Origin: Candidatus Thermokryptus mobilis
Lineage (GTDB): Bacteria > Bacteroidota > Ignavibacteria > Kryptoniales > Kryptoniaceae
DNA: 64,000 nt
Reading direction: 5' to 3'
Assembly (NCBI RefSeq): GCF_900070205.1
Contig: NZ_FAOO01000002.1
Coordinates: 1 to 64,000, forward strand
The notes beneath the pieces are model-generated. The model ran no database searches. It worked only from the letters and a program-made list of their open reading frames with translations, and was not told the origin of the DNA. The translations under genes were made by a program, and so were the position numbers. Below, one piece after another: positions 52,383 to 60,289 of the stretch (the first letter of the stretch is position 1; every line of letters starts with the position of its first letter).

Positions 52383-53132
52383 ATGTCAAGGAAGAAGAAA
52401 GGACATCACGAGGAACATGAAAACCTTGAACGATGGCTCATAACTTATGCTGACTTGATCACGCTTTTGCTTGGTCTTTTCGTTGTGCTTTATTCAATGT
52501 CACAAATAGATCTGAACAAGTATCAGCAATGGATTTCCGCATTTAGCCAGTTGTTCGGTGGTGGCGGGGTTCTCTCCGGTGGTAAGGGTCTTCTCGTCAC
52601 ACCCGCTCCACAGCGGTCGGGCTCAGAGGCACAAGCAAGCACCTATCAAACAAGTTCAACCCAGCAAAAGCTTGAAGTTCAAATCAATGCAATTTTAAGC
52701 ACAAACATTCAATCAAGGAAAATCATAGTTACAACATCCCCAGAGGGATTGACAATACATTTGCTTGAGCGATTGCTCTTTGAGTCAGGCAGTGCAGAAC
52801 TCAAACCGGAGGCAAAGGCGGTCCTTGATACAATAGCTGAAATACTAAAACTTTTGCCAAATAAAATAAAAATTGAAGGGCACACGGACGATAGACCTAT
52901 AAGAAGTGCAAGGTTTCCGTCAAACTGGCATCTTTCCGTAGCAAGAGCATTAAACACAGCATATTATCTTATGAGCAAAGGTGTAAACCCCGAGAAAATT
53001 TCAATCGCTGGATACTCAGAATATAGACCTATAGCTCCAAACAATTCGGAGGAAAACAGAGCAAAAAATAGAAGGGTTGACATCGTCATAGTTTCAACAC
53101 AAAGTGGGATTTTAAGCAAAATCTCAAATTAA
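52383..53132 (+). CDS. motB: Flagellar motor stator protein MotB
   Basis: The 249-residue protein has one membrane helix with the ion-carrying Asp in RWLITYADLITLLLGLFVVL. A Gly/Ser-rich linker (GGGGVLSGGKG) follows. The C-terminal OmpA-like peptidoglycan-binding domain contains KIEGHTDDRPIRSARFPSNWHLSVARAL and NRRVDIVI. It anchors the stator to the cell wall. It starts 2 nt after motA. Confidence 0.95.
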   Translation: MSRKKKGHHEEHENLERWLITYADLITLLLGLFVVLYSMSQIDLNKYQQWISAFSQLFGGGGVLSGGKGLLVTPAPQRSGSEAQASTYQTSSTQQKLEVQINAILSTNIQSRKIIVTTSPEGLTIHLLERLLFESGSAELKPEAKAVLDTIAEILKLLPNKIKIEGHTDDRPIRSARFPSNWHLSVARALNTAYYLMSKGVNPEKISIAGYSEYRPIAPNNSEENRAKNRRVDIVIVSTQSGILSKISN

Positions 53133-53147
53133 ATCGTTCAAATTAAG

Positions 53148-53543
53148 ATGAAGATAAAAAATTCACAGTTTGGTGAAATTGAATTTGACGATGAAATGAT
53201 ACTCTCATTCCCAAACGGGATTATTGGGTTTGAGGAGTTAAAAAAATTTATCATAGTTGAAGATGAAGAATGCAAACCATTCCGCTGGTTGTTCTCCATT
53301 GATGAGCCAGAAATCGGCTTTGCGGTACTTGAGCCAACGTTCGTGATTGAAAATTATTATCAAAGAATCGGATTTGATCCACAAATTTTTGCCCTCTTCA
53401 CAATAGTGACACTGAACAGGGATATTTTAAAGATCAGTGTGAATTTGAAAGCTCCTATTGTGATTGACAAGTTAAAAAAACTTGGAAAACAGATAATACT
53501 TGATGACCCCGAACTTGAGGTAACGCACCAACTATTCACATAG
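53148..53543 (+). CDS. fliW: Flagellar assembly factor FliW
   Basis: The 131-residue protein has the family core FPNGIIGFEELKKFIIVEDEE and FRWLFSIDEPEIGFAVLEP. FliW binds flagellin and, when free, binds CsrA at an allosteric site to relieve repression of flagellin translation. csrA follows 20 nt downstream, the same pairing as in Bacillus and Campylobacter relatives. The flagellin gene is not in the window. Confidence 0.94.
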   Translation: MKIKNSQFGEIEFDDEMILSFPNGIIGFEELKKFIIVEDEECKPFRWLFSIDEPEIGFAVLEPTFVIENYYQRIGFDPQIFALFTIVTLNRDILKISVNLKAPIVIDKLKKLGKQIILDDPELEVTHQLFT

Positions 53544-53563
53544 AAAACTTAATGAGTTTTAAA

Positions 53564-53791
53564 ATGCTTGTGCTTTCAAGGAAACCCGGAGAGTCAGTGA
53601 TAATTCAAAACAACATAAAAATAACCGTGCTTGAAATCTCGGGCAATCAAATCAAACTTGGATTTGAAGCACCAGAGGATATCTTGATATATCGTCAGGA
53701 AGTTTATGAGCAAATAATTAGTGAAAACAAATCAGCGGTTAAAGTTGATCGCAACTTGCTGAAAAAATTTGCAATCGGATTCAAAAGATAA
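53564..53791 (+). CDS. csrA: Carbon storage regulator CsrA
   Basis: From the ATG at 53564 the protein has 75 residues and starts with the canonical MLVLSRKPGESVIIQNNIKI. An ATG at 53552 would add four residues. IKLGFEAPEDILIYRQEVYEQI is the rest of the RNA-binding core. The tail (SAVKVDRNLLKKFAIGFKR) is longer and more basic than E. coli CsrA. It represses translation by binding GGA-containing RNA leaders and is antagonised by FliW. It is the last flagellar operon gene, 6 nt from the convergent cupin gene. Confidence 0.95.
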   Translation: MLVLSRKPGESVIIQNNIKITVLEISGNQIKLGFEAPEDILIYRQEVYEQIISENKSAVKVDRNLLKKFAIGFKR

Positions 53792-53797
53792 GGTCTT

Positions 53798-54097
53798 TTA
53801 CTTTGAAGCGCAAAGATAAACTACCGGCTCATTCCCCTCAACCTTAGCCCAATGAACTGTTCCAGCTGGAAGATCAAGCCGATCGCCCGGACCGAGGACG
53901 AATTCCTCTTCACCAACGCCATATCTCATCCTGCCACTTACAACCCATCTGATTTCATTAAATGCGTGAGAGTGATTCCCGTAATAAGTCCCGGGTTCAT
54001 CAATCCAGACAAATGGATATGTCCCCTCTTGATAGAGGATATTTTTGAGTTCTTCAATGTCGGGTTTATACGGTTTGTCCCAGCGTGTGATTTTCAT
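53798..54097 (-). CDS. Small cupin-domain protein
   Basis: From the ATG at 54097 the protein has 99 residues and is one cupin barrel. Metal-binding motifs are YYGNHSHAFNEIRWVVSGRMRY and the second motif GPGDRLDLPAGTVHWAKV. The first motif keeps His-x-His and Glu. The substrate is unknown. The gene starts 8 nt after bshA ends, so it may be co-transcribed with bacillithiol synthesis. Confidence 0.85.
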   Translation of the reverse strand: MKITRWDKPYKPDIEELKNILYQEGTYPFVWIDEPGTYYGNHSHAFNEIRWVVSGRMRYGVGEEEFVLGPGDRLDLPAGTVHWAKVEGNEPVVYLCASK

Positions 54098-54105
54098 TTT
54101 GACAT

Positions 54106-55227
54106 TCAATTTTGGTTTAAAATTTTTTCATAAAACTGTTCATATTTCGGGACGATGAGGTTTTTGTCAAAGTATTTTTCGGCTCTTTCTCTTGCTTTTT
54201 CGGAAAATTCACGGTATCTGTTTCTATCTTCAAGGAGTTCAACAATATATGAAGCCATCCTATTGATGTTTCCTACCTCTGTGAGATAACCCGTCTCACC
54301 ATGCAAGACAACCTCTGGCAAACCACCGACATTTGTAGCTACCACTGGCAGTCCACAGCTCATCGCTTCAAGCGCCGAAAGCCCAAAACTTTCCATCTGA
54401 CTTGGGAGAATGAAAATATCAGCCGAGCACAAAATTTCATTCAATGCCTCTTGCTTCCCAAGGAAAATGACATCGTCACATAAATTTAGCGTTCGGCAAA
54501 GGTTCTCAACATCGCCTCTTTCTGGACCATCACCTACAAAGACAAGCTTACAAGGTAATTTAGTTCTTACAATTTCAAAAACTCTAACGACATCCTGAAC
54601 CCTTTTAACCTTTCTAAAATTTGAGACATGTATTAAAACCTTTTCTCCATTTGGAGCTATTTTCTTTCGCAAGGGCGCATCTTTAATTGGCTTAAAAAGT
54701 TCAGTATCAACGAAGTTCGGTATGACCTCTATTTCGCGGGAGATGTTATAAGTTGAGATTGTCACCTCCCGAAGATACCTTGACACAGCTGTAACACCAT
54801 CGCTTGATTCAATCCCAAATCTTACGACAGGTGTAAAACTCGGTTCAAGCCCCACAAGAGTGATGTCAGTCCCGTGAAGCGTAGTTATAACCTTGATCTT
54901 ATCCCCAAGTATCATCTTTGCCAAGATAGCGCTTGTTGCGTGAGGGATAGCATAATGAACATGGATTATGTCTATTTTATTGAATCTCGCAACATCAATA
55001 ATTCTGCTTGCGAGCGCATCGGTATAAATCGGAAATTCAAAAAGTGGATATTGATAAAGTTCAACCTCGTGAAAATAAATGTTGTCAAGGAATTTGTTAA
55101 GTTTTATCGGGACGGCATAACAAATGAAATGGATTTCGTGACCTCGTGCTGCAAGTGCCTTCCCAAGTTCAGTTGCTACGACACCGCTACCTCCATAAGT
55201 CGGATAACAAGTTATCCCGATTTTCAT
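54106..55227 (-). CDS. bshA: N-acetyl-alpha-D-glucosaminyl L-malate synthase
   Basis: The 373-residue GT4 enzyme starts MKIGITCYPTYGGSGVVATE, which is nearly diagnostic of BshA. VHYAIPHATSAILAKMIL, TTLHGTDITLVG and the donor-site ILPSQMESFGLSALEAMSCGLPVVATNVGGLPEVV complete the pattern. It makes GlcNAc-malate, the first step of bacillithiol synthesis. BshB and BshC are not in the window. The ATG overlaps the nitrilase-family gene's stop by 4 nt. Confidence 0.94.
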   Translation of the reverse strand: MKIGITCYPTYGGSGVVATELGKALAARGHEIHFICYAVPIKLNKFLDNIYFHEVELYQYPLFEFPIYTDALASRIIDVARFNKIDIIHVHYAIPHATSAILAKMILGDKIKVITTLHGTDITLVGLEPSFTPVVRFGIESSDGVTAVSRYLREVTISTYNISREIEVIPNFVDTELFKPIKDAPLRKKIAPNGEKVLIHVSNFRKVKRVQDVVRVFEIVRTKLPCKLVFVGDGPERGDVENLCRTLNLCDDVIFLGKQEALNEILCSADIFILPSQMESFGLSALEAMSCGLPVVATNVGGLPEVVLHGETGYLTEVGNINRMASYIVELLEDRNRYREFSEKARERAEKYFDKNLIVPKYEQFYEKILNQN

Positions 55228-56072
55228 TTTGATCCTAAAATTCTCTTAAGTTCCCTTTCAAAAAGATAGGGGTCTTCATCAATAAAGTGTCTTGAAAACT
55301 GCCTTGACCTTTTTATCGTGTTATAGTCAATTTCGGCAAAGATCAAATCCTCGTCAAAAAGTTTTGCAACAGCGATGACTTCCCCGTCCGAGTTCACAAC
55401 CTCCGATCCGCCCCAGAAATTGACCCCGTCTTCGTATCCAACGCGATTGCTGAAAAGAAGATAAACACTCAAAAGTCGTGCGTATGTTTTATGATGTTCG
55501 GAGTTTATCTTATAATTCGTCAGCTCCTCCGAGGCACCAGAAATTCTTGTTGGGCTTGCTGCAAGACCAGCTATCACCATCGCTCCGTCAACAGCAAGAA
55601 TGTAAGGCAAGGAAATATGCCATAGATCCTCACAGATCAAAACACCAATACGCCCAATTTTCGTATCAAACGCTCTAACCCTATCTCCCCTTGAAAAATA
55701 TCTCAACTCCTCAAACATCCCGTATGTCGGCGGATAAATCTTTCTATGAACATATTTTATCTGACCGTCCTCAAACACAAAAGCCGAATTATAAATCCCA
55801 AAACTTTCCCCCTCTTCAACCCCACCTGCAATTATAATTATCTCCCGGCTCAATTTTTTGAGATCATCAAAAACATTTGACTTGAAAGGATTTACAGCAA
55901 TATCAATGTTTATGTCCCTGAGGGTATAGCCGGTTAAACTTAACTCAGGGAAAAGTATAAGCTTAGCACCCTCTTTAATAGCAAGTTCAATGTAATGGAT
56001 ATGTTTCTCAATGTTTCGCCTCAAATCCCCAAGGACACAATCAATTTGTGCAACTGCAACGAGATGTTTCAT
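55224..56072 (-). CDS. Carbon-nitrogen hydrolase (nitrilase family, NadE-amidase-like)
   Basis: The 282-residue protein has the catalytic triad of the nitrilase superfamily: Glu in ILFPELSLTGYTLRD, Lys in YVHRKIYPPTYGMFEE, and Cys in IGVLICEDLWH. The PPTYGMFEE and LICEDLW stretches resemble the glutaminase domain of NAD synthetase, but no synthetase domain follows. It may be a free-standing amidase. It is translationally coupled to bshA. Confidence 0.88.
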   Translation of the reverse strand: MKHLVAVAQIDCVLGDLRRNIEKHIHYIELAIKEGAKLILFPELSLTGYTLRDINIDIAVNPFKSNVFDDLKKLSREIIIIAGGVEEGESFGIYNSAFVFEDGQIKYVHRKIYPPTYGMFEELRYFSRGDRVRAFDTKIGRIGVLICEDLWHISLPYILAVDGAMVIAGLAASPTRISGASEELTNYKINSEHHKTYARLLSVYLLFSNRVGYEDGVNFWGGSEVVNSDGEVIAVAKLFDEDLIFAEIDYNTIKRSRQFSRHFIDEDPYLFERELKRILGSK

Positions 56073-56092
56073 TGAATTTGATTTTTAATTTT

Positions 56093-56821
56093 CTAAACCG
56101 CTTTTATGACTCCATCGGAATAAATCGGCAAAACTGGGATTGAATCAACCTCTGCGCAAACCTTTAAATCATCTTCAAAACCAAGTTCTGTGAGAAATCT
56201 GCCATGCTCACTTTCTTGAAGCATCTTCAAAAGATTTCTACCATAGAACTTGTAAAGTTTAATAGCTGCTGTTACTGAATCACTTAATTTCAACTTTTTC
56301 TTCGGTTTTCCTTTCGTCAACATAAAAGCAATCATCCCAGCGCAAACAGCATCTTCAAGGCAGAAACGATTGAATTTTCCCGAACATAAGATCAAAATAT
56401 CATCGCTATTTTCCTTGGCAAACTTCACTACCGTTGAAACATTCACAAAGCTCCCTATGATTGAATACCTCGCATACTTCGTCTTAGTTATAGCCACGGA
56501 ACCGTTCGTGCTTGCATAGATCAATGTTTTTCCCTTAACTTTCTCCTCGGTATATTCAAGTGGAGAATTACCGAGATCAAATCCATCAATTATCTTTCCA
56601 CCTCTTTCACCACACAGAAGGAAAGACCCAGGTTCAAGCGTTGACGCATACTTAACTGCGTTTTCAACAGATGCAGTTGGAATTATAACCCTCGCACCAT
56701 TTTTAAGAGCGGTTGATATGGTTGTTGACGCTCTCAAAACATCAACAACAATGACAGTTTTATCTTTCAAGCTTAATTCATCCTGAATTTGCAAAGGCGT
56801 GAAATATAAATCTAACTCCAT
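56093..56821 (-). CDS. comB: 2-phosphosulfolactate phosphatase (ComB family)
   Basis: The 242-residue protein has TVIVVDVLRASTTISTALKNGA and LLCGERGGKIIDGFDLGNSPLEY, the ComB signature. ASTNGSVAIT and LILCSGKFNRFCLEDAVCAGMI follow. The archaeal enzyme makes sulfolactate for coenzyme M. Many bacteria carry comB without that pathway, and no other such gene is here, so the true substrate may differ. Confidence 0.88.
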   Translation of the reverse strand: MELDLYFTPLQIQDELSLKDKTVIVVDVLRASTTISTALKNGARVIIPTASVENAVKYASTLEPGSFLLCGERGGKIIDGFDLGNSPLEYTEEKVKGKTLIYASTNGSVAITKTKYARYSIIGSFVNVSTVVKFAKENSDDILILCSGKFNRFCLEDAVCAGMIAFMLTKGKPKKKLKLSDSVTAAIKLYKFYGRNLLKMLQESEHGRFLTELGFEDDLKVCAEVDSIPVLPIYSDGVIKAV

Positions 56822-56841
56822 TTCCCCCGCTATATTTTGTT

Positions 56842-57399
56842 TTACCTTGCTCTGTTTGGAACAAAGGGGAGGGAAACAACCTTTGCCGGAAGTTCTCTGC
56901 CTCTTGCGTTTATCGTTATTTCCTCGCCCAGATTTGAAAACTTCACATCAACATAACCAAGCCCAATCCCCTTTTCAAGTATAGGTGAAAATGTCCCACT
57001 GGTCACATAACCAATCTTATTCCCTCCCTTCAAAATTTCATATCCATGCCTTGGTGGTACTTTATCCTCAAGGACAAACCCAACAAGTTTTCTTTTCAGC
57101 CCTTCACTTTTCACCTTAAGCAAACTTTCCTTCCCGATGAAATCACCTTTATCAAACTTGACGATCCAATCAAGCCCTGCTTCAAGTGGATTTGTCGTTT
57201 GATCAATGTCATTTCCATAGAGCATATATCCCATTTCAGTTCTCAATGTATCCCTTGCTCCAAGACCAACCGGACCAATGTTAAATTCTCTGCCTGCTTC
57301 CATAACAGCATTCCAAACCTTTCTACAAAGATCAGGCTTGGCATCAAAATAAAGTTCAAAACCAAGCTCGCCCGTGTAACCTGTGCGCGAAATAATCAT
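56842..57399 (-). pseudogene. gcvT: gcvT, C-terminal part (after frameshift)
   Basis: This 185-residue frame holds the second half of the glycine cleavage T protein: IISRTGYTGELGFELYF, GLGARDTLRTEMGYMLYGNDI and the C-terminal GYVTSGTFSPILEKGIGLGYV. It starts at an ATG that overlaps the stop of the N-terminal part in the pattern ATGA. Adding one G to the GGG run (plus strand 57405-57407) would join the two parts into a normal protein reading KLAGVDMIISRTG. It could be translated as a separate fragment, but it is more likely a mutation or assembly error. Confidence 0.85.
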
Positions 57400-57932
57400 A
57401 TCAACCCAGCGAGCTTCCCCCTGACGAAACTATAATACCTTATCTGGGTCAAATCAACATCTGTAAGCTTCTGCAAAGTCGCCAAAGAATTCGGTCCTTG
57501 AACGGCAAGAAGAGCGACATCATCACTTATGTTTTCAAGATTAACATCACCTTCAAGATGCTTTTTCATCCACTCAAAATCCTTTTCAATGTTAGCTGCA
57601 TTCACAACAACCATGTAATAATCACCAAGGTTATAAATCAAAAGGTCATCAACTATTCCCCCATTTTCATAACACATCGCTGAATATTGAGCTCTTCCAG
57701 GTGAAATTTTTGAGACATCATTGACGGTGAGCTTTTGAAGAAACCTCATTGCATCCTTACCACTAACTTTAAACTCACCCATATGCGAGACATCAAAAAC
57801 GCCAACGGACTCACGAACACGCTTGTGCTCTGAGATTATCCCCTCGTATTGAATCGGCATTTCATAACCGGCAAAAGGTGCTATTTTAGCTCCAAGTTCA
57901 AGATGAATCTCGTAAAAAGGTGTTCTTTTCAT
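57396..57932 (-). pseudogene. gcvT: gcvT, N-terminal part (ends at frameshift)
   Basis: This 178-residue frame holds the first half of aminomethyltransferase: TPFYEIHLELGAKIAPFAGYEMPIQY, GVFDVSHMGEF and RAQYSAMCYENGGIVDDLLIY. It ends early with KLAGLI and a stop, just where the family continues into the folate-binding half. The intact protein transfers the aminomethyl group's one carbon to tetrahydrofolate in glycine cleavage. No gcvP or gcvH is nearby. Confidence 0.85.
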
Positions 57933-57966
57933 AAAGGATTCTTCTTATTAATTTTTAAGGAAGTGT

Positions 57967-58635
57967 TCAACTTACTTTTTCAAGTTTGAGTTCCGCTTGG
58001 GCTTTTTTCCAATCCTGTAAAAATCTCTCAAGTCCTATATCCGTCAATGGATGCTTTATCAATTGCTCAAGGACCTTAAAAGGCATAGTTACAACATCAG
58101 CTCCTATTAACCCGGCTTCAACAACATGCATTGGATGCCTTACGCTTGCCACAAGTACTTTGGTCTCAAAGTTATAATTTTTGTAAATCTGAACGATTTG
58201 CCTTATCAAACTCATCCCATCACTTGATATATCATCAAGCCGTCCAACAAACGGACTTATATAGTAAGCACCAGCCTTAGCTGCAAGGATTGCTTGTGTG
58301 GGCGAAAAACAAAGTGTGACATTAGCCCTTATCCCTTCGGACTTGAGAAACTTCACCGCTTTTAAACCATCTTTAATTAGCGGTATCTTAACGATGATGT
58401 TATCCGAAATTTTAACAAGTTCCCTAGCTTCTTTAACCATTCCTTCAAAATCCGTTGAAATCACCTCCGCACTTACATCACCATCAACAATTGAACATAT
58501 TTCCTGGAGCAGTTCTTTAAAATCCCTTTTCTCTTTGGCAACCAAACTTGGATTTGTCGTAACCCCATCAAGTATGCCCCAGCTTACAGCCTCCTTTATC
58601 TCGTCAATGTTTGCTGTGTCAAGAAAAATTTTCAT
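57967..58635 (-). CDS. tal: Transaldolase, small TalC/FSA family
   Basis: The 222-residue protein starts [31 protein letters not shown] and has the Schiff-base Lys in [12 protein letters not shown]. The stretch [14 protein letters not shown] has Phe where fructose-6-phosphate aldolases have Tyr, which favours transaldolase activity. It would link glycolysis and the pentose phosphate pathway. The gene overlaps rng by 17 nt. Confidence 0.9.
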   Translation of the reverse strand: MKIFLDTANIDEIKEAVSWGILDGVTTNPSLVAKEKRDFKELLQEICSIVDGDVSAEVISTDFEGMVKEARELVKISDNIIVKIPLIKDGLKAVKFLKSEGIRANVTLCFSPTQAILAAKAGAYYISPFVGRLDDISSDGMSLIRQIVQIYKNYNFETKVLVASVRHPMHVVEAGLIGADVVTMPFKVLEQLIKHPLTDIGLERFLQDWKKAQAELKLEKVS

Positions 58636-60289
58636 TTTTTTGCTCCTGTTTGTTTGGATTAAATTGAAACGGTTGAACTTGTGAAGTTTCAGTTAATTCT
58701 TTCCCAGTTTTAGCTGAAACGACCCTGAACTCCTCAACTGAAAGGGTTGGGTCTGGTTCAACCTTAAGCTTGATGAAGTATCTCAACATAAGTTTTATAG
58801 TTTTAATCCTTCCTGCTAAACTCGTTTTCATAAATTTGGCAAGCGTTGGGTGAAGTTTAAAAATCAAATTTCTCTCTGAAGATATCGCTTTGAACTTTGT
58901 CAGCCATCTTTCAATTTTCCTAAAAATTAAATCCCTCAAGAAGATAACACCTGTTCCAGCGCAAGTTGGGCACGGTTCGCTAAATTTTTCAAAAACGCTC
59001 GGCCTGACCCTCTGCCTTGTAATCTGAACGAGACCAAATTCAGACATCGGCAAAACGGTAACCTTAGCTCTATCCTTCTTGAACTCCTTTAAAAGCTCAT
59101 CCAAAAGGCGCTTTTTACTTTTCTCATCTTCAAGGTCAATGAAGTCAACAACTATCAAACCGCCAATATCCCTTAACCTAAGTTGTCTAACTATTTCCCT
59201 TGCAGCGTCAAGATTTATCCTAAGTGAGACCTGTTCCTGGTCCTTCCGAGGGGCGTATTTCCCAGTGTTAACATCTATCACCGTCATCGTTTCCGTTTGC
59301 TCTATCAATATATATGAGCCACCGCGCAAATAAACTTTCCTTCCAAGCGAATTTTCAATCTCCCTGTTTATACCATACTTTTCAAAAATATCCTCCGTTT
59401 CATCAAGCTCAATCTTATCAACTATGTCTGGAGCAGCCCATCTTGCATAAGCAACGATCTCACGATAGAGCGACTTTGAATCAACGACAACCCTTTCAAC
59501 ATCTTTCGTCAAAAGGTCTCGCATAACACTTGAAGTCACGCCAAGGTCTTTATAAAGTAAAGCTGGGGGCTTTTCAACGGCAAGCATCTTTTCTATTTTC
59601 TCCCAAGTCGTTATAAGTTGCTCAAGTTCCCCACGGATTGTCTTTGTATCCTTCCCTTCAGCAGCAGTTCTAACTATAACACCGTATCCATCCGGAAGCA
59701 AAGCCCTTATGATATTCCTCAATCGCCTTCTTTCCTTTTGGTTTGATATTTTACGCGATATTCCGATTTTATTCTCCATAAATGGCATCAAAACAAGAAA
59801 TCTCCCAGGCAAAGTTATCCTTGTCGTAACGCGAGCGCCCTTTCTACCAAGCGGTTCTTTTATGACTTGAACGAGGATTGGTTGTCCCTTCTTTAAAAGA
59901 TGCGATTTCCTGGGTGTGTAAGCTTCGGTTACCCCCTGACCAGTCGCGGATGTCTCTATCGGTTGTAATCTGGCTTCAACAGGCTCGCTCTTCGCTTCAA
60001 CCTCTGACATCTCATCTATACTCGTATCGTCCCCAAGCAAATCCGAAAACTCATCAATTGATGCCTTATCAATATCGGCGAAATGCAAAAAAGCATCCTG
60101 CTTATGCCCAATGTTAATAAAAGCAGCCTTTATCCCGGGCAAAACCCTTGCAACTTTACCAAGGTAAATATCCCCAACCATCCTCTCTTGTTCCGGGTTC
60201 TCAAAGAACAACTCAACAAGTTGCCCATCTTCAAGTACTGCTATACGTGTTTCCTTCTTCTTGGTGCTGATGTAAATCTCCTTCCTCAT
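58619..60289 (-). CDS. rng: Ribonuclease G/E family endoribonuclease
   Basis: The 556-residue protein begins [21 protein letters not shown] and has an S1 RNA-binding domain ([35 protein letters not shown]). An insert rich in Glu and Ser lies near residues 75-120. The catalytic core has [10 protein letters not shown] and [22 protein letters not shown], and the Zn-link is [10 protein letters not shown]. It processes rRNA and decays mRNA. The first 59 nt overlap the end of the upstream radical SAM gene. Confidence 0.95.
   Translation of the reverse strand: MRKEIYISTKKKETRIAVLEDGQLVELFFENPEQERMVGDIYLGKVARVLPGIKAAFINIGHKQDAFLHFADIDKASIDEFSDLLGDDTSIDEMSEVEAKSEPVEARLQPIETSATGQGVTEAYTPRKSHLLKKGQPILVQVIKEPLGRKGARVTTRITLPGRFLVLMPFMENKIGISRKISNQKERRRLRNIIRALLPDGYGVIVRTAAEGKDTKTIRGELEQLITTWEKIEKMLAVEKPPALLYKDLGVTSSVMRDLLTKDVERVVVDSKSLYREIVAYARWAAPDIVDKIELDETEDIFEKYGINREIENSLGRKVYLRGGSYILIEQTETMTVIDVNTGKYAPRKDQEQVSLRINLDAAREIVRQLRLRDIGGLIVVDFIDLEDEKSKKRLLDELLKEFKKDRAKVTVLPMSEFGLVQITRQRVRPSVFEKFSEPCPTCAGTGVIFLRDLIFRKIERWLTKFKAISSERNLIFKLHPTLAKFMKTSLAGRIKTIKLMLRYFIKLKVEPDPTLSVEEFRVVSAKTGKELTETSQVQPFQFNPNKQEQKNENFS

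Noticed and set aside
57967-58635. Fructose-6-phosphate aldolase
   Set aside because: The motif SPFVGRLDD has Phe where aldolases of this family carry Tyr, so transaldolase is more likely.
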